From positions 81,486 to 145,485 of the forward strand of contig NZ_AKFJ01000015.1 in assembly GCF_000272475.1 (NCBI RefSeq): a DNA stretch of 64,000 nt, in the 5' to 3' direction. Each line of letters opens with the position of its first letter. The first letter of the stretch is position 1. The DNA is from Novosphingobium sp. Rr 2-17 (GTDB lineage Bacteria > Pseudomonadota > Alphaproteobacteria > Sphingomonadales > Sphingomonadaceae). Both the position numbers and the translations under genes were made by a program. Positions 9,414 through 17,258 of this stretch are shown here, piece by piece. The notes under the pieces are model-generated. The model searched no databases, was not told where the DNA came from, and worked only from the letters and a program-made list of their open reading frames with translations.

Positions 9414-10321
9414 AAAAGTATCTGCCCGCGCTGGGCCGTAGTGCCGCCACCATCGTCATCGTCGCGGCTGCCGCGCTGATCGCGGTGTGGATGTGGAACC
9501 ATTATGAGCGCAGCCCGTGGACCCGCGATGGCCGGGTGCGCACCGACGTGGTGCGGGTGACGCCTGACATCGGCGGCCTGGTCACTTCGGTTGCGGTGAA
9601 GGACAACCAGCAAGTCAAGGCCGGCGACTTGTTGTTCGTGATCGATCGCCCTCGCTATTCGCTCGCGGTCGAGCAGGATGAGGCGCGGATCGCCAGCGCG
9701 CGTGCTACCTTGGCGCAGGCCCAGCGCGAAGCCGCGCGCGACCTGGCGCTGGGCGATCTGGTGGCGACCGAAACCCATGAGCAGAACGTCGCCCGCGTCG
9801 CTACCGCGCGCGCCTCGCTGGCCGAGGCGATGAGTGCGCTCGACGGAGCCAAGCTCAACCTCGCGCGCACGCAGGTGAAAGCCTCGGTCAACGGCACCGT
9901 CACCAACCTTGATCTGCATCCGGGGGACTATGTGGCGGCAGGCAAGCAAGCGATGGCGCTCGTCGATGGTGATTCGCTGCGGGTGGAGGGCTATTTCGAG
10001 GAAACCAAACTGCCCCTGATCCACGTCGGTGCGCCGGTCACCGTGCATCTGATGGGCGAGACCGAACCGCTGCGGGGCACGGTCGAAAGCATTGCTGCCG
10101 GCATCAACGACGATAGCCGCGGGGATTCGGAAAACCTGCTGCCCAATGTCGAGGCGACATTTTCGTGGGTGCGGCTGGCTCAGCGCATTCCCGTGCGGGT
10201 ACGGCTGACGCATGTGCCCAAGGACGTGCGTTTGATCCTGGGTCGTACCGCCACGGTGACCATCGAGCAGCATGGCGTCCAACATGCTGGGCAGCCTGGC
10301 AAGGCTCAGGGGGCGAAGTGA
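9410..10321 (+). CDS. HlyD-family periplasmic adaptor (AaeA-like)
   Basis: This membrane-fusion protein of 303 residues has one N-terminal membrane anchor (about residues 12-30). A barrel-sandwich/lipoyl half follows (PDIGGLVTSVAVKDNQQVKAGDLLFVID), then an alpha-helical hairpin rich in Ala, Glu and Arg (about 85-150), and the second lipoyl half (VNGTVTNLDLHPGDYV). The ATG overlaps the DUF1656 stop, which fixes the start over an in-frame upstream codon inside that gene. It should link the FUSC pump to the outer-membrane channel encoded next. Confidence 0.93.
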   Translation: MKKYLPALGRSAATIVIVAAAALIAVWMWNHYERSPWTRDGRVRTDVVRVTPDIGGLVTSVAVKDNQQVKAGDLLFVIDRPRYSLAVEQDEARIASARATLAQAQREAARDLALGDLVATETHEQNVARVATARASLAEAMSALDGAKLNLARTQVKASVNGTVTNLDLHPGDYVAAGKQAMALVDGDSLRVEGYFEETKLPLIHVGAPVTVHLMGETEPLRGTVESIAAGINDDSRGDSENLLPNVEATFSWVRLAQRIPVRVRLTHVPKDVRLILGRTATVTIEQHGVQHAGQPGKAQGAK

Positions 10322-11742
10322 TGTGGCGCCGATACGCCTCTATCGCGAGCCTGGCGCTGGCCTTGTCCGCCTGTGTCTCGGGTCCGGACTACCACCCATC
10401 GGAGCACGCCGTTTCCAACGCGCCCACCGCGCAGCAAGGGTTCACGTCCGGACAGGACAAGGCGTTTTCGCAACAGCCGCTGCCCGACCGCTGGTGGAGC
10501 CTCTACGACGATCCGCGCCTCGATACGCTGGTGGAGCAAGCGCTGGCCGCCAATGCCGACTTGCGCGCGGCGGATGCAAACTTACGGCGGGCCCAAGCGG
10601 TCCTGCGCCAGACCGAGGGCGCGCGGACCGTCAACACGACGGTCAGCGCGGATGTGGATCAGGAGCGCGATTATACCACCACGTCGGCAGGCACGGACTT
10701 TCCCGGCGTCGCGACTTATGATGTGGGGCTGTCCCTGAACTATCCGCTCGACCTGGCCGGCAAGCTGCGGCGGGGGATCGAGGCGGGCGAGGCGGATCGC
10801 GATGCGGTGGAGGCCGCGCGCGATGCGGTGCGGATCAACGTCGCAGCTGCCACGGCCAAAGCCTACGCCGATGTGTGCGCGGCGAATTATCAGATGGCGA
10901 CCGTCTCGACCGTCATCGCGCTGCAGCAGCAGACTTTGACAGCGACCACCCGGTTGCAGCGGGGAGGGCGCGGTACGGCATTCGACGTCAGCCGTGCGCG
11001 TACCGCAGTGGAAACCAGCCGCGCCAACCTGCCGGCTTTCGTCGCCAGGCGGCAGGCCTCGCTCTATTTGCTGGCAACGCTGCTGGGGCGGCCACCCGCC
11101 GAATATCCCAAAGACGTGGCGAGCTGCGCCGATCTGCCCAAGCTCGCCAAACCCATGCCCATCGGTGACGGCGCCGCCTTGATTCGCCGCCGCCCGGACA
11201 TCAGGCAGGCCGAACGCACCATTGCCGCAGACACGGCCCGGATCGGCGTCTCCATGGCTGATCTTTACCCCAGCATCAGCCTGACAGGCGGCGTCATCAC
11301 CGATGGCAGGTTCGAAAACCTTGGCTCTACGCACAGTTTCGGGTTCAGCCTCGGGCCGCTGCTGAGTTGGAGCTTTCCGAACCGCCCGATTGTGAAGGCC
11401 AGGATCGCTGCGGCGCGCGAGCAAGTCGCGGTCGATCTGGCGAAGTTCGATTCGACGGTCTTGGATGCCCTGCGCGGAACTGAGACGGCGCTGGAAACCT
11501 ACGCACGCGACCGCGACAAAGCCGCCGCGCTCGCTCGGGCCGCCACCGATGCGCAGATATCTTCGACACAGGCCGCCAAGCTATCACGCTTCGGTCGGGG
11601 AGATTTCCTCGACGTGTTAAGTGCCCAAGGCAGCCTCGCTTCGGTGCGGGTCAGCCACGCTGCGGCAGAGGCAGCGCTAGTGGACGACCAGATCGCCGTG
11701 TTCCTGGCGCTGGGCGGGGGATGGCGAGGTAACGCCCAGTAA
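10321..11742 (+). CDS. NodT-family outer-membrane efflux lipoprotein
   Basis: The protein is 473 residues long. A lipoprotein signal peptide ends at LALSACVSGPDY, where the Cys is the likely lipidated residue. The body shows the two TolC/OEP repeats: WWSLYDDPRLDTLVEQALAANADL, the first helical hairpin, and a second repeat with RRRPDIRQAERTIAADTARIGV and LYPSISLTGG. The start ATG overlaps the adaptor stop by one base. It closes the operon as the outer-membrane exit duct. Confidence 0.94.
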   Translation: MWRRYASIASLALALSACVSGPDYHPSEHAVSNAPTAQQGFTSGQDKAFSQQPLPDRWWSLYDDPRLDTLVEQALAANADLRAADANLRRAQAVLRQTEGARTVNTTVSADVDQERDYTTTSAGTDFPGVATYDVGLSLNYPLDLAGKLRRGIEAGEADRDAVEAARDAVRINVAAATAKAYADVCAANYQMATVSTVIALQQQTLTATTRLQRGGRGTAFDVSRARTAVETSRANLPAFVARRQASLYLLATLLGRPPAEYPKDVASCADLPKLAKPMPIGDGAALIRRRPDIRQAERTIAADTARIGVSMADLYPSISLTGGVITDGRFENLGSTHSFGFSLGPLLSWSFPNRPIVKARIAAAREQVAVDLAKFDSTVLDALRGTETALETYARDRDKAAALARAATDAQISSTQAAKLSRFGRGDFLDVLSAQGSLASVRVSHAAAEAALVDDQIAVFLALGGGWRGNAQ

Positions 11743-11756
11743 AGGGCGCAACCCGC

Positions 11757-11924
11757 TCAGAAGTCGATGGCGATGCCTTTGTGGACCCAATCACCGTAGC
11801 GCGTGGGCGAAAGGCCGTCGGGATCGGCTTCGTCCTTGGCTTCGACCGGCTTGGGAGCAGGCTCGTTCGTCCAATGCGTGGGCTTTTCGAAGCCCTGGGG
11901 ACGCTGGGTGGCGCGCTTTGTCAT
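11757..11924 (-). CDS. DUF1674 protein (SDHAF4-like succinate dehydrogenase assembly factor)
   Basis: This short gene encodes 55 residues. The C-terminus reads PTRYGDWVHKGIAIDF, the hallmark of DUF1674/SDHAF4 proteins, and the N-terminal half is charged and Pro-rich (GFEKPTHWTNEPAPKPVEA). SDHAF4 helps load FAD-bound SdhA into succinate dehydrogenase in mitochondria and alphaproteobacteria; that role is family knowledge. It is convergent with the efflux operon and divergent from the rRNA methyltransferase gene 109 bases away. Confidence 0.88.
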   Translation of the reverse strand: MTKRATQRPQGFEKPTHWTNEPAPKPVEAKDEADPDGLSPTRYGDWVHKGIAIDF

Positions 11925-12033
11925 GCGGCTGATGTGGGGCGCTTAGCTGGAAAAGGCAATCAGGCGCTAGCATTTTAAGGCAGATGTCACCTGACGACTC
12001 GGAAAATGCTGCGCTTGTGTTTACAGGCGCGCG

Positions 12034-13263
12034 ATGGACATACCCGGACTTCCCGCGCGCCGTGCCGCGCTTTCGCTGATCGATGCCGTCTTGCGCCGGG
12101 GAGAGACGCTGGACCAGGCGGCTGGCCTCGCACTTGCCCGCGTCAAGGGTGACCCGGATCGTGCGTTGGCACGCGCCATTGCCAGCGAAGTGCTGCGCTG
12201 GAAGCAAGACCTCGACGCGCTGATCGACAGTGCCACCCGCCAGCCGCTGCCCGACGATGCCAAGCCGCGCGCGGTGCTGGAAATCATGCTGGTGCAAGTG
12301 CTGCGCCTGGGCACGCCGGCCCATGCCGTCATCGCCACTGGCCTCGAACTGCTCAGCGCGGGACCGCGCCGGCTCGCGCACGGGGTGTTCTCCACCCTGA
12401 CCAAGCGGGGCGTGACTTTGCCGGAAACCCCCACGCTGCCTGAAGAAGTCGCGGCGCGCTGGGGTGAACGGGCAGGGGCCATCGCCGCCGGTCTTGCCGA
12501 GCCGCCGCCGCTCGACCTTTCGCTGCGCGATCCTGCCGAGACGGCGCAATGGGCCGAAAAGCTCGGCGGCACTTCGCTGATGCCCGGCCACGTCCGCTTG
12601 CCGCGCGGGTCTGCTGTAGAGGCGCTGGAAGGCTTTTCGGAAGGCGCGTGGTGGGTGCAGGATCTGGCGGCGCGTATTCCTGCCGCTCTGATAGGTGCGG
12701 GCGAGGGCAAGCGCGTGCTCGATTTGTGCGCCGCGCCCGGAGGCAAGACGCTGCAACTCGCGGCCGCTGGGTGGCAAGTGACCGCGCTCGACAATGCCGG
12801 GCGCCGGCTTGAACGGTTGCGCTCCAACCTCGAACGCACCCATCTGACGGCGGATGTGGTGCAAGCCGATGTACTGACTTGGGAGCCGGACGAGGCGTTC
12901 GATGCGATCCTGCTCGATGCGCCTTGCACCGCGACCGGCACTGCGCGCCGCCATCCCGATGTGCTCCACCGCATCCATACCAACCAGATCGCCGAGATGG
13001 CCGAGCTACAGCAACGGATGCTCGAACGCGCTGCTGGCTGGCTCAAGCCCGAAGGCGTGCTGATCTATGCGGTTTGCTCGCTGGAGCGCGCGGAAGGGCT
13101 TGGGCAACCGGCACCCGCAGGCTTGGACCTGCTGCCGATCGCGGCAGACGAATTGCCGGCGGGGCTCTCCCCAACGGACGGACGGGTGCAGACCGACCCA
13201 GGGATGCTGCCTGAAGTCGGCGGCCTCGATGGGTTCTTCATCGCGCGGTGGCAGCGCGGTTGA
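12034..13263 (+). CDS. RsmB-type RNA (cytosine-C5) methyltransferase
   Basis: The protein of 409 residues has an N-terminal NusB-like helical domain (about 1-130) followed by a Rossmann SAM domain. The SAM site is VLDLCAAPGGKTLQLA, and the two catalytic cysteines are in LDAPCTATGTARRHPD and IYAVCSLERAEG. This layout matches RsmB, which makes m5C967 in 16S rRNA. The second motif lacks the usual EENE-type tail, so the exact target base should be taken as likely rather than certain. Confidence 0.9.
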   Translation: MDIPGLPARRAALSLIDAVLRRGETLDQAAGLALARVKGDPDRALARAIASEVLRWKQDLDALIDSATRQPLPDDAKPRAVLEIMLVQVLRLGTPAHAVIATGLELLSAGPRRLAHGVFSTLTKRGVTLPETPTLPEEVAARWGERAGAIAAGLAEPPPLDLSLRDPAETAQWAEKLGGTSLMPGHVRLPRGSAVEALEGFSEGAWWVQDLAARIPAALIGAGEGKRVLDLCAAPGGKTLQLAAAGWQVTALDNAGRRLERLRSNLERTHLTADVVQADVLTWEPDEAFDAILLDAPCTATGTARRHPDVLHRIHTNQIAEMAELQQRMLERAAGWLKPEGVLIYAVCSLERAEGLGQPAPAGLDLLPIAADELPAGLSPTDGRVQTDPGMLPEVGGLDGFFIARWQRG

Positions 13264-13321
13264 TCGGACCGCTAATAGAGTTGGCGTAGCAGCGGGCCTG
13301 TGAGCCGGAGGCGATGAGGGC

Positions 13322-13342
13322 GCGGGGGAACCAGTCCCCCGC
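13322..13342. terminator. Hairpin between convergent genes
   Basis: A perfect 8-base stem (GCGGGGGA / TCCCCCGC) with a 5-base loop lies between the convergent rRNA methyltransferase and PEP-CTERM genes. There is no T-run on either strand, so its role as a terminator for both is inferred from position. Confidence 0.45.
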
Positions 13343-13345
13343 TAA

Positions 13346-13392
13346 CCTTCAAGCCGCAGGGGCGCGGTACCCTTCAGGCCGCAGGGGCGCGG
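13346..13392. repeat. Short tandem duplication over a stop codon
   Basis: A 22-base unit at 13346-13367 recurs at 13371-13392 with one mismatch (A/G). The right copy holds the last codons and stop of the PEP-CTERM gene (minus strand); the left copy lies just downstream and would encode the same final residues in another frame. The 25-base period is not a multiple of three. Confidence 0.8.
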
Positions 13393-14438
13393 CGTCGGCG
13401 CCAGAAAACCAGCGCACCGACCGCCACTGCCAGCATTCCGACCATGCCCGGTTCGGGCACCGACGACGGATCGCCGCTGGAGCCGGGGGTGCCCGGATCG
13501 CTCGGAGCTTCGTAGTTGCCGCTGTACGTGCCGACGTGCATCTCGCCGTTCTGCACCAGGCTGCCGAACACTGCCGAGCCCTGGATATAGTTCGAGGTCG
13601 TCGCATCCGCTTCCGGGGCCAGCACCGAGCCGCCCCAGGCGGTGGTGAGCGACAGCGTGTCTGCCTCGTAGAAGTTCCAGATCACATGCTCGCCCAGGTT
13701 CTGGGTGCCGCCCAGGAAATTGTCGTCGAGCTTGATCGCACTGCCCGACACGTTGACGATCACGGTGTCGGCACCGTTGAGTTCGAACTTGATCTCGCCG
13801 ATCTTGTCGAGGTCTGCGGACGAGATGTTGAACACCGCCACGCCGCTCGCGTCGGGCTGGGCGCTGAACGTGCCGGTATTGCCACTGATGGTCAGTTGGC
13901 TGTTGGCGGTCTGCTGGCTCATCGAATGGCTGAGGCTGGTCATCGAGGTTTCGATGAGGCTGGCCTGCTGCGTCAGGTTCTGGCTGAACGACGGGTCGGT
14001 GCTGGAAAGCCCGGACGTGACGGTGTTCTGGTTGACGTTGGTGTTGCTGATCGTGCCGCCGACCTGCACCGTCTGCGTCGCACCATTCAGGTTCAACCCG
14101 CTGTTGACGTTGCCGCCCACGACCGCGCCCGATCCGTTGTTCAGGTTCTTCGCGCCGCCATTGACGTCGCCCACCACGGTCAGCCCCGGCGTGCCGGTGC
14201 TGGTGGTCGATACCGAACTGCTGATCTGATAGTTCGACGAATTCCCGTTCAGATCGCCGCCAACGAAGGTCTTGCCCTCCACTTCGGAGGACGAAGTAAG
14301 ATCGCCCAGGACCACTAGGTTCCAGGTGCGCAGCACGTCCATGCCCGAGATCATGGAGCCGTCAGCCAGAACCGGCGTCGCGATCAGAGCCGCGACGATC
14401 GCCACGGCTGAAAATGTGATTGAACGCAGTTGTCGCAC
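13374..14438 (-). CDS. PEP-CTERM sorted, choice-of-anchor A type surface protein
   Basis: The protein of 354 residues starts with GTG and a signal peptide ending near ATPVLADGS. The middle is Asn/Gly/Ser/Thr-rich with short beta-type repeats (VVLGDLTSSSEVEGKTFVGG, VVGDVNGGAKN), the pattern of the choice-of-anchor A (collagen-binding-like) domain. The C-terminus is a complete PEP-CTERM signal: VPEPGMVG, a membrane helix, then RRRR. Exosortase should cleave and export it; no exosortase gene is in the window. It likely acts in the envelope or extracellular matrix. Confidence 0.88.
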   Translation of the reverse strand: MRQLRSITFSAVAIVAALIATPVLADGSMISGMDVLRTWNLVVLGDLTSSSEVEGKTFVGGDLNGNSSNYQISSSVSTTSTGTPGLTVVGDVNGGAKNLNNGSGAVVGGNVNSGLNLNGATQTVQVGGTISNTNVNQNTVTSGLSSTDPSFSQNLTQQASLIETSMTSLSHSMSQQTANSQLTISGNTGTFSAQPDASGVAVFNISSADLDKIGEIKFELNGADTVIVNVSGSAIKLDDNFLGGTQNLGEHVIWNFYEADTLSLTTAWGGSVLAPEADATTSNYIQGSAVFGSLVQNGEMHVGTYSGNYEAPSDPGTPGSSGDPSSVPEPGMVGMLAVAVGALVFWRRRRAPAA

Positions 14439-14617
14439 CGCGAGAATCCTTGTGTCGGCAGAAGTGCCCCTAAGGGCGTCTCCTATTCCGATGCGGTGGT
14501 TATCAAAGCGCTAGTTCCGCACTGTCTCCAAGCGGAACACAAATATGCACGAATATGCACGGTTAACGATTTATTAACGGATTGGGCGTGATGCGGCCTA
14601 TCGACACTTTATCGACA

Positions 14618-14652
14618 AATGAAAACCCACCGGCAGATCGCTGCCGATGGGT
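14618..14652 (-). terminator. Rho-independent terminator of msrA
   Basis: A 12-base stem with one mismatch (ACCCACCGGCAG / CTGCCGATGGGT) and an ATCG loop lies just after the msrA stop. On the minus strand it is followed by TTTTCATTT, as expected for intrinsic termination. The rest of the space up to the PEP-CTERM gene is AT-rich and contains no other gene. Confidence 0.8.
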
Positions 14653-14659
14653 GTCGTTT

Positions 14660-15190
14660 TCAGGCTTTGACCTTGTTCTGAAAGCTCTTGCGCAGCTTCA
14701 TTAGCTTGGGCGGGATCACCGCGAGGCAGTACGGGTTGCGCTGGCCTTCTCCGTCCCAATACTCCTGGTGATAGTCTTCCGCCGGATACCACGGCGCGGG
14801 GCCTTCGATTGTGGTAACCGCGGTTTCGCCCGGATGCTCACCGTTCCAGCGGCCGATCGCGGCCTCCGCCTCAGCACGCTGGGCATCGTCGAGAGGGAAG
14901 ATCGCGGAGCGATACTGCGTGCCCACATCGTTGCCCTGCCGGTTGAGCTGGGTCGGATCGTGAGTGCCCAGAAACACGTCCAGTAAATCGCCATACGACA
15001 GCACTTCCGGGTCATACGTCACCCGGATCGCTTCGGCGTGGCCGGTACTTCCGGCGCAGACTTGCTTGTAAGTCGGATCGGGAACGTTGCCGCCGATATA
15101 CCCGCTCTCCACCTCGCTGACGCCCACTACATCGCGAAACACCGCTTCGGTGCACCAGAAGCACCCGCCCGCTACGATTGCTGTGTCCAT
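14660..15190 (-). CDS. msrA: Peptide methionine sulfoxide reductase MsrA
   Basis: The protein of 176 residues is the usual length. It reduces the S-epimer of methionine sulfoxide in proteins, with thioredoxin recycling. The catalytic motif GGCFWC gives nucleophile Cys10, followed by E14-type residues and SGYIGG. Further family motifs are YKQVCAGSTGHAEA, THDPTQLNRQGNDVGTQYRS and EDYHQEY. I use the second in-frame ATG (MDTAIVAGGC); an upstream one adds eight residues. No MsrB domain is fused. Confidence 0.96.
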   Translation of the reverse strand: MDTAIVAGGCFWCTEAVFRDVVGVSEVESGYIGGNVPDPTYKQVCAGSTGHAEAIRVTYDPEVLSYGDLLDVFLGTHDPTQLNRQGNDVGTQYRSAIFPLDDAQRAEAEAAIGRWNGEHPGETAVTTIEGPAPWYPAEDYHQEYWDGEGQRNPYCLAVIPPKLMKLRKSFQNKVKA

Positions 15191-15303
15191 CTTCGTTCGA
15201 TCCTTGGATTGCATGCTTTGCCCTTAGATAGGTGTGCCGGCGCGACTTGTCAGGAGCGGGTGCGGGGTGGACTTCACCGGGGCCACACCATAACTGGTGC
15301 GAC

Positions 15304-16170
15304 ATGACTGAAATCACCGTCGCCGCGCTGCAACTCGCCCTTGGTTCCTTGGACGAAAACGCCAACATCGCCGCCGTCTCCGCGCTGGTGGAGGACGCCG
15401 CCGCCAAGGGCGCGCAGATCGTGCTGCCGCCTGAACTGTTCTCCGGCCCGTACTTCTGCAAGATTGAGGACGAAGCGCTGTTCGCGCTGGCTCGCCCGAC
15501 CGCCGAGCATCCCTCGGTCAAGGCGATGCAGATACTGGCGGGCAAGCTGAAGATCGCGATCCCCACCAGCTTCTTCGAGCGCGACGGTCATCACTATTAC
15601 AACACCCTGGCGATGATTGGCCCCGATGGCGAAATCCAGGGCACCTACCGCAAAAGCCATATCCCAGACGGCCCAGGCTATGAGGAAAAGTACTATTTCC
15701 GCCCAGGCAACGATGGCTTCAAAGTATGGGATGTGTTCGGCACCCGCATCGGCGTCGGCATTTGCTGGGACCAGTGGTATCCCGAATGCGCCCGCGTGAT
15801 GGCATTGATGGGCGCCGAAGTGCTGTTCTATCCCACCGCGATCGGATCGGAACCTTACGACGCCGATCTCGACACCAGCCGGATGTGGCGCCGGGCGATG
15901 GTGGGACACGCGGTGTCCAACTGCATGCCCGTGATCGCTGCCAACCGCATCGGCACGGAAGCCGAGCAGGGCGGCGCAGGCCAACGCTTCTATGGCCACT
16001 CCTTCATCACCGACGAATGGGGCGATTACCTCGCGCAGTTCGGCGCCGATGACACCGGCGTACTGACGGCGACGCTCGACCTGACCCGCGCTGCCCGCCA
16101 CCGTGCTGGGATGGGCTTCTTCCGCGACCGCCGACCGCAGCTTTATACGCGCATCGCGCAGGACGTTTGA
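15304..16170 (+). CDS. aguB: N-carbamoylputrescine amidase
   Basis: The 288-residue protein belongs to the nitrilase/CN-hydrolase superfamily. It should hydrolyse N-carbamoylputrescine to putrescine, CO2 and ammonia in the agmatine route to polyamines. The catalytic triad is visible: Glu44 (LPPELFSGPY), Lys117 (TYRKSHIPDGPGY) and Cys154 (GVGICWDQWYPE). These surroundings match the AguB subgroup more than general amidases. The partner agmatine deiminase gene (aguA) is not adjacent. The start ATG is the first after non-coding sequence shared with the msrA leader. Confidence 0.93.
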   Translation: MTEITVAALQLALGSLDENANIAAVSALVEDAAAKGAQIVLPPELFSGPYFCKIEDEALFALARPTAEHPSVKAMQILAGKLKIAIPTSFFERDGHHYYNTLAMIGPDGEIQGTYRKSHIPDGPGYEEKYYFRPGNDGFKVWDVFGTRIGVGICWDQWYPECARVMALMGAEVLFYPTAIGSEPYDADLDTSRMWRRAMVGHAVSNCMPVIAANRIGTEAEQGGAGQRFYGHSFITDEWGDYLAQFGADDTGVLTATLDLTRAARHRAGMGFFRDRRPQLYTRIAQDV

Positions 16171-16190
16171 GAAGGGCTCGGGGCATAAAG

Positions 16191-16700
16191 ATGGCAAAGC
16201 ACCGCTACCTCGTCGCGCTAGGTTCGAACATGCGCCACCCGCGCCACGGGGCACCGCGCCGCGTGCTGGCAGCGGCGCTCGAGGCGCTGGATCACGGAAA
16301 ACTCGACGTGTTGTCCGCCTCGAAAGTGATCGAGACCCCGCCGCTCGGCCATTCGCGCCGCCGCTATGCCAACGCCGTGGTGATGGTCCGTACAAAGCTC
16401 GATCCCGATGCGTTGCTGGGCAAACTGCACAAGATCGAACATCGCTTCGGTCGGCGGCGCTTGGGCCAGGCATGGGGCGCGCGCGTCCTGGACCTCGATA
16501 TCGTGCTGTGGAACGGCGGCGCCTGGGCCAGTTCGAACGGGCAGGGCGACTGCATCGTCCCGCACCCCGCCTTCCGCACCCGCCCCTTTGTGCTCGCCCC
16601 GGCCGCAACGATTGCCGGCTCCTGGCGCGACCCTCTGACCGGACTTAGCATTTACCAGTTGCTTGCCCGCTTGACCAAGTCGCGCCCTGCCCCTAGGTGA
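16191..16700 (+). CDS. folK: 2-amino-4-hydroxy-6-hydroxymethyldihydropteridine diphosphokinase
   Basis: The 169-residue protein transfers pyrophosphate from ATP to 6-hydroxymethyl-dihydropterin in folate synthesis. HPPK signatures are present: YLVALGSN at the N-terminus, KIEHRFGRRR, RVLDLDIVLW with the Mg-binding DLD, and VPHPAFRTRPFVLAP. The start lies 20 bases after the amidase stop, so the two are probably cotranscribed. The Arg-rich insert MRHPRHGAPRR near residue 15 differs from enterobacterial HPPK. Confidence 0.92.
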   Translation: MAKHRYLVALGSNMRHPRHGAPRRVLAAALEALDHGKLDVLSASKVIETPPLGHSRRRYANAVVMVRTKLDPDALLGKLHKIEHRFGRRRLGQAWGARVLDLDIVLWNGGAWASSNGQGDCIVPHPAFRTRPFVLAPAATIAGSWRDPLTGLSIYQLLARLTKSRPAPR

Positions 16701-16733
16701 CGCGCCTGCCGCACACCGCCAGCCGGTGCACGG

Positions 16734-16809
16734 GGGCCCTTAGCTCAGTCGGTAGAGCAACTGACTTTTAATCAGTAGGTCGCTGGTTCGAACCCAGCAG
16801 GGCTCACCA
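16734..16809 (+). tRNA. tRNA-Lys (anticodon TTT)
   Basis: A 76-base cloverleaf with the 3' CCA encoded. The acceptor stem is GGGCCCT with AGGGCTC (one G-U pair), the D arm GCTCAGTCGGTAGAGC, and the anticodon stem ACTGA/TCAGT with loop CTTTTAA, giving anticodon TTT at 16767-16769. The T arm is CTGGTTCGAACCCAG. It borders the accessory region that starts immediately downstream. Confidence 0.97.
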
Positions 16810-16875
16810 TTCTAGGTTTTCCAATGACTTAGGTGGTTTTTGCGGGCGATTGCCTCGTAGTTTGTCTTGCAGACA

Positions 16876-16944
16876 GCGCCATGCCTCCAGCGTCCGCCTC
16901 GTGGTGCCAAGGAAGGTGACAGCTTGCTCGGTGGTGAGGAGTTC
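16876..16944 (-). pseudogene. Remnant of an excisionase-like helix-turn-helix gene
   Basis: On the minus strand a 23-codon stretch reads ELLTTEQAVTFLGTTRRTLE followed by AWR. This is the start of the MerR-like helix_turn_helix_17/excisionase fold (LLTTEQAAxxLGxSxRTLExWR). It is preceded in frame by a stop and has no start codon, and the usual GxGPxxxKxGRRVRY continuation is missing. It lies under 140 bases from tRNA-Lys, where integrative elements often keep xis/alpA genes. The frame continues as unrelated Lys/Pro-rich sequence toward the tRNA. Confidence 0.5.
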
Positions 16945-17073
16945 TCAATCATGGGCACCCCTCCCGCAGATGACGCCCTAGCCCCGTTAAGTGGGGGTAG
17001 AGGGGGAAGCCAGCGCATTTGGAGTGGGGCGCAGATTTGCTCTGAATACCGCCAGCCAGTTTCTCCGAGGCGG

Positions 17074-17209
17074 TCAGCTTTCGCCATGACCATTCTCCCC
17101 TTCTTCTAGCTCCCATACGACTACGATGTTGGCAGCCAGTCGATAAACCTTCCCCCGGTCGCCCACTCTGGCGTTCGGAAGGGGGGGGCGCCTCGATTAC
17201 GAAGCCCAT
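17074..17209 (-). pseudogene. Small hypothetical gene split by a homopolymer frameshift
   Basis: From the ATG at 17209 the minus strand reads MGFVIEAP, then meets a run of eight C (17181-17188 as G on the plus strand). The next frame continues smoothly as LPNARVGDRGKVYRLAANIV then VVWELEEGENGHGES and a stop at 17074. Shifting one base in the run would join the two. The open frame also extends upstream of the ATG (ending IEQWQGWWSELKD), so the true start may be earlier. No family is recognised. The interval 16810-17258 otherwise shows no intact gene. Confidence 0.4.
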
Positions 17210-17258
17210 GTCTTTCAGTTCGCTCCACCACCCCTGCCATTGCTCAATGCCGGCACAT

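Noticed and set aside
11791..12978. Long minus-strand open frame opposite the rRNA methyltransferase gene
   Set aside because: The opposite strand encodes a complete RsmB-type enzyme; this frame is Arg/Gly/Gln-rich with no recognisable motif. A real short DUF1674 gene lies nearby in a different frame.
16812..17093. 93-codon minus-strand frame after tRNA-Lys
   Set aside because: A different frame of the same strand shows the excisionase-like motif; this frame has no pattern and is more likely a shadow of the remnant.
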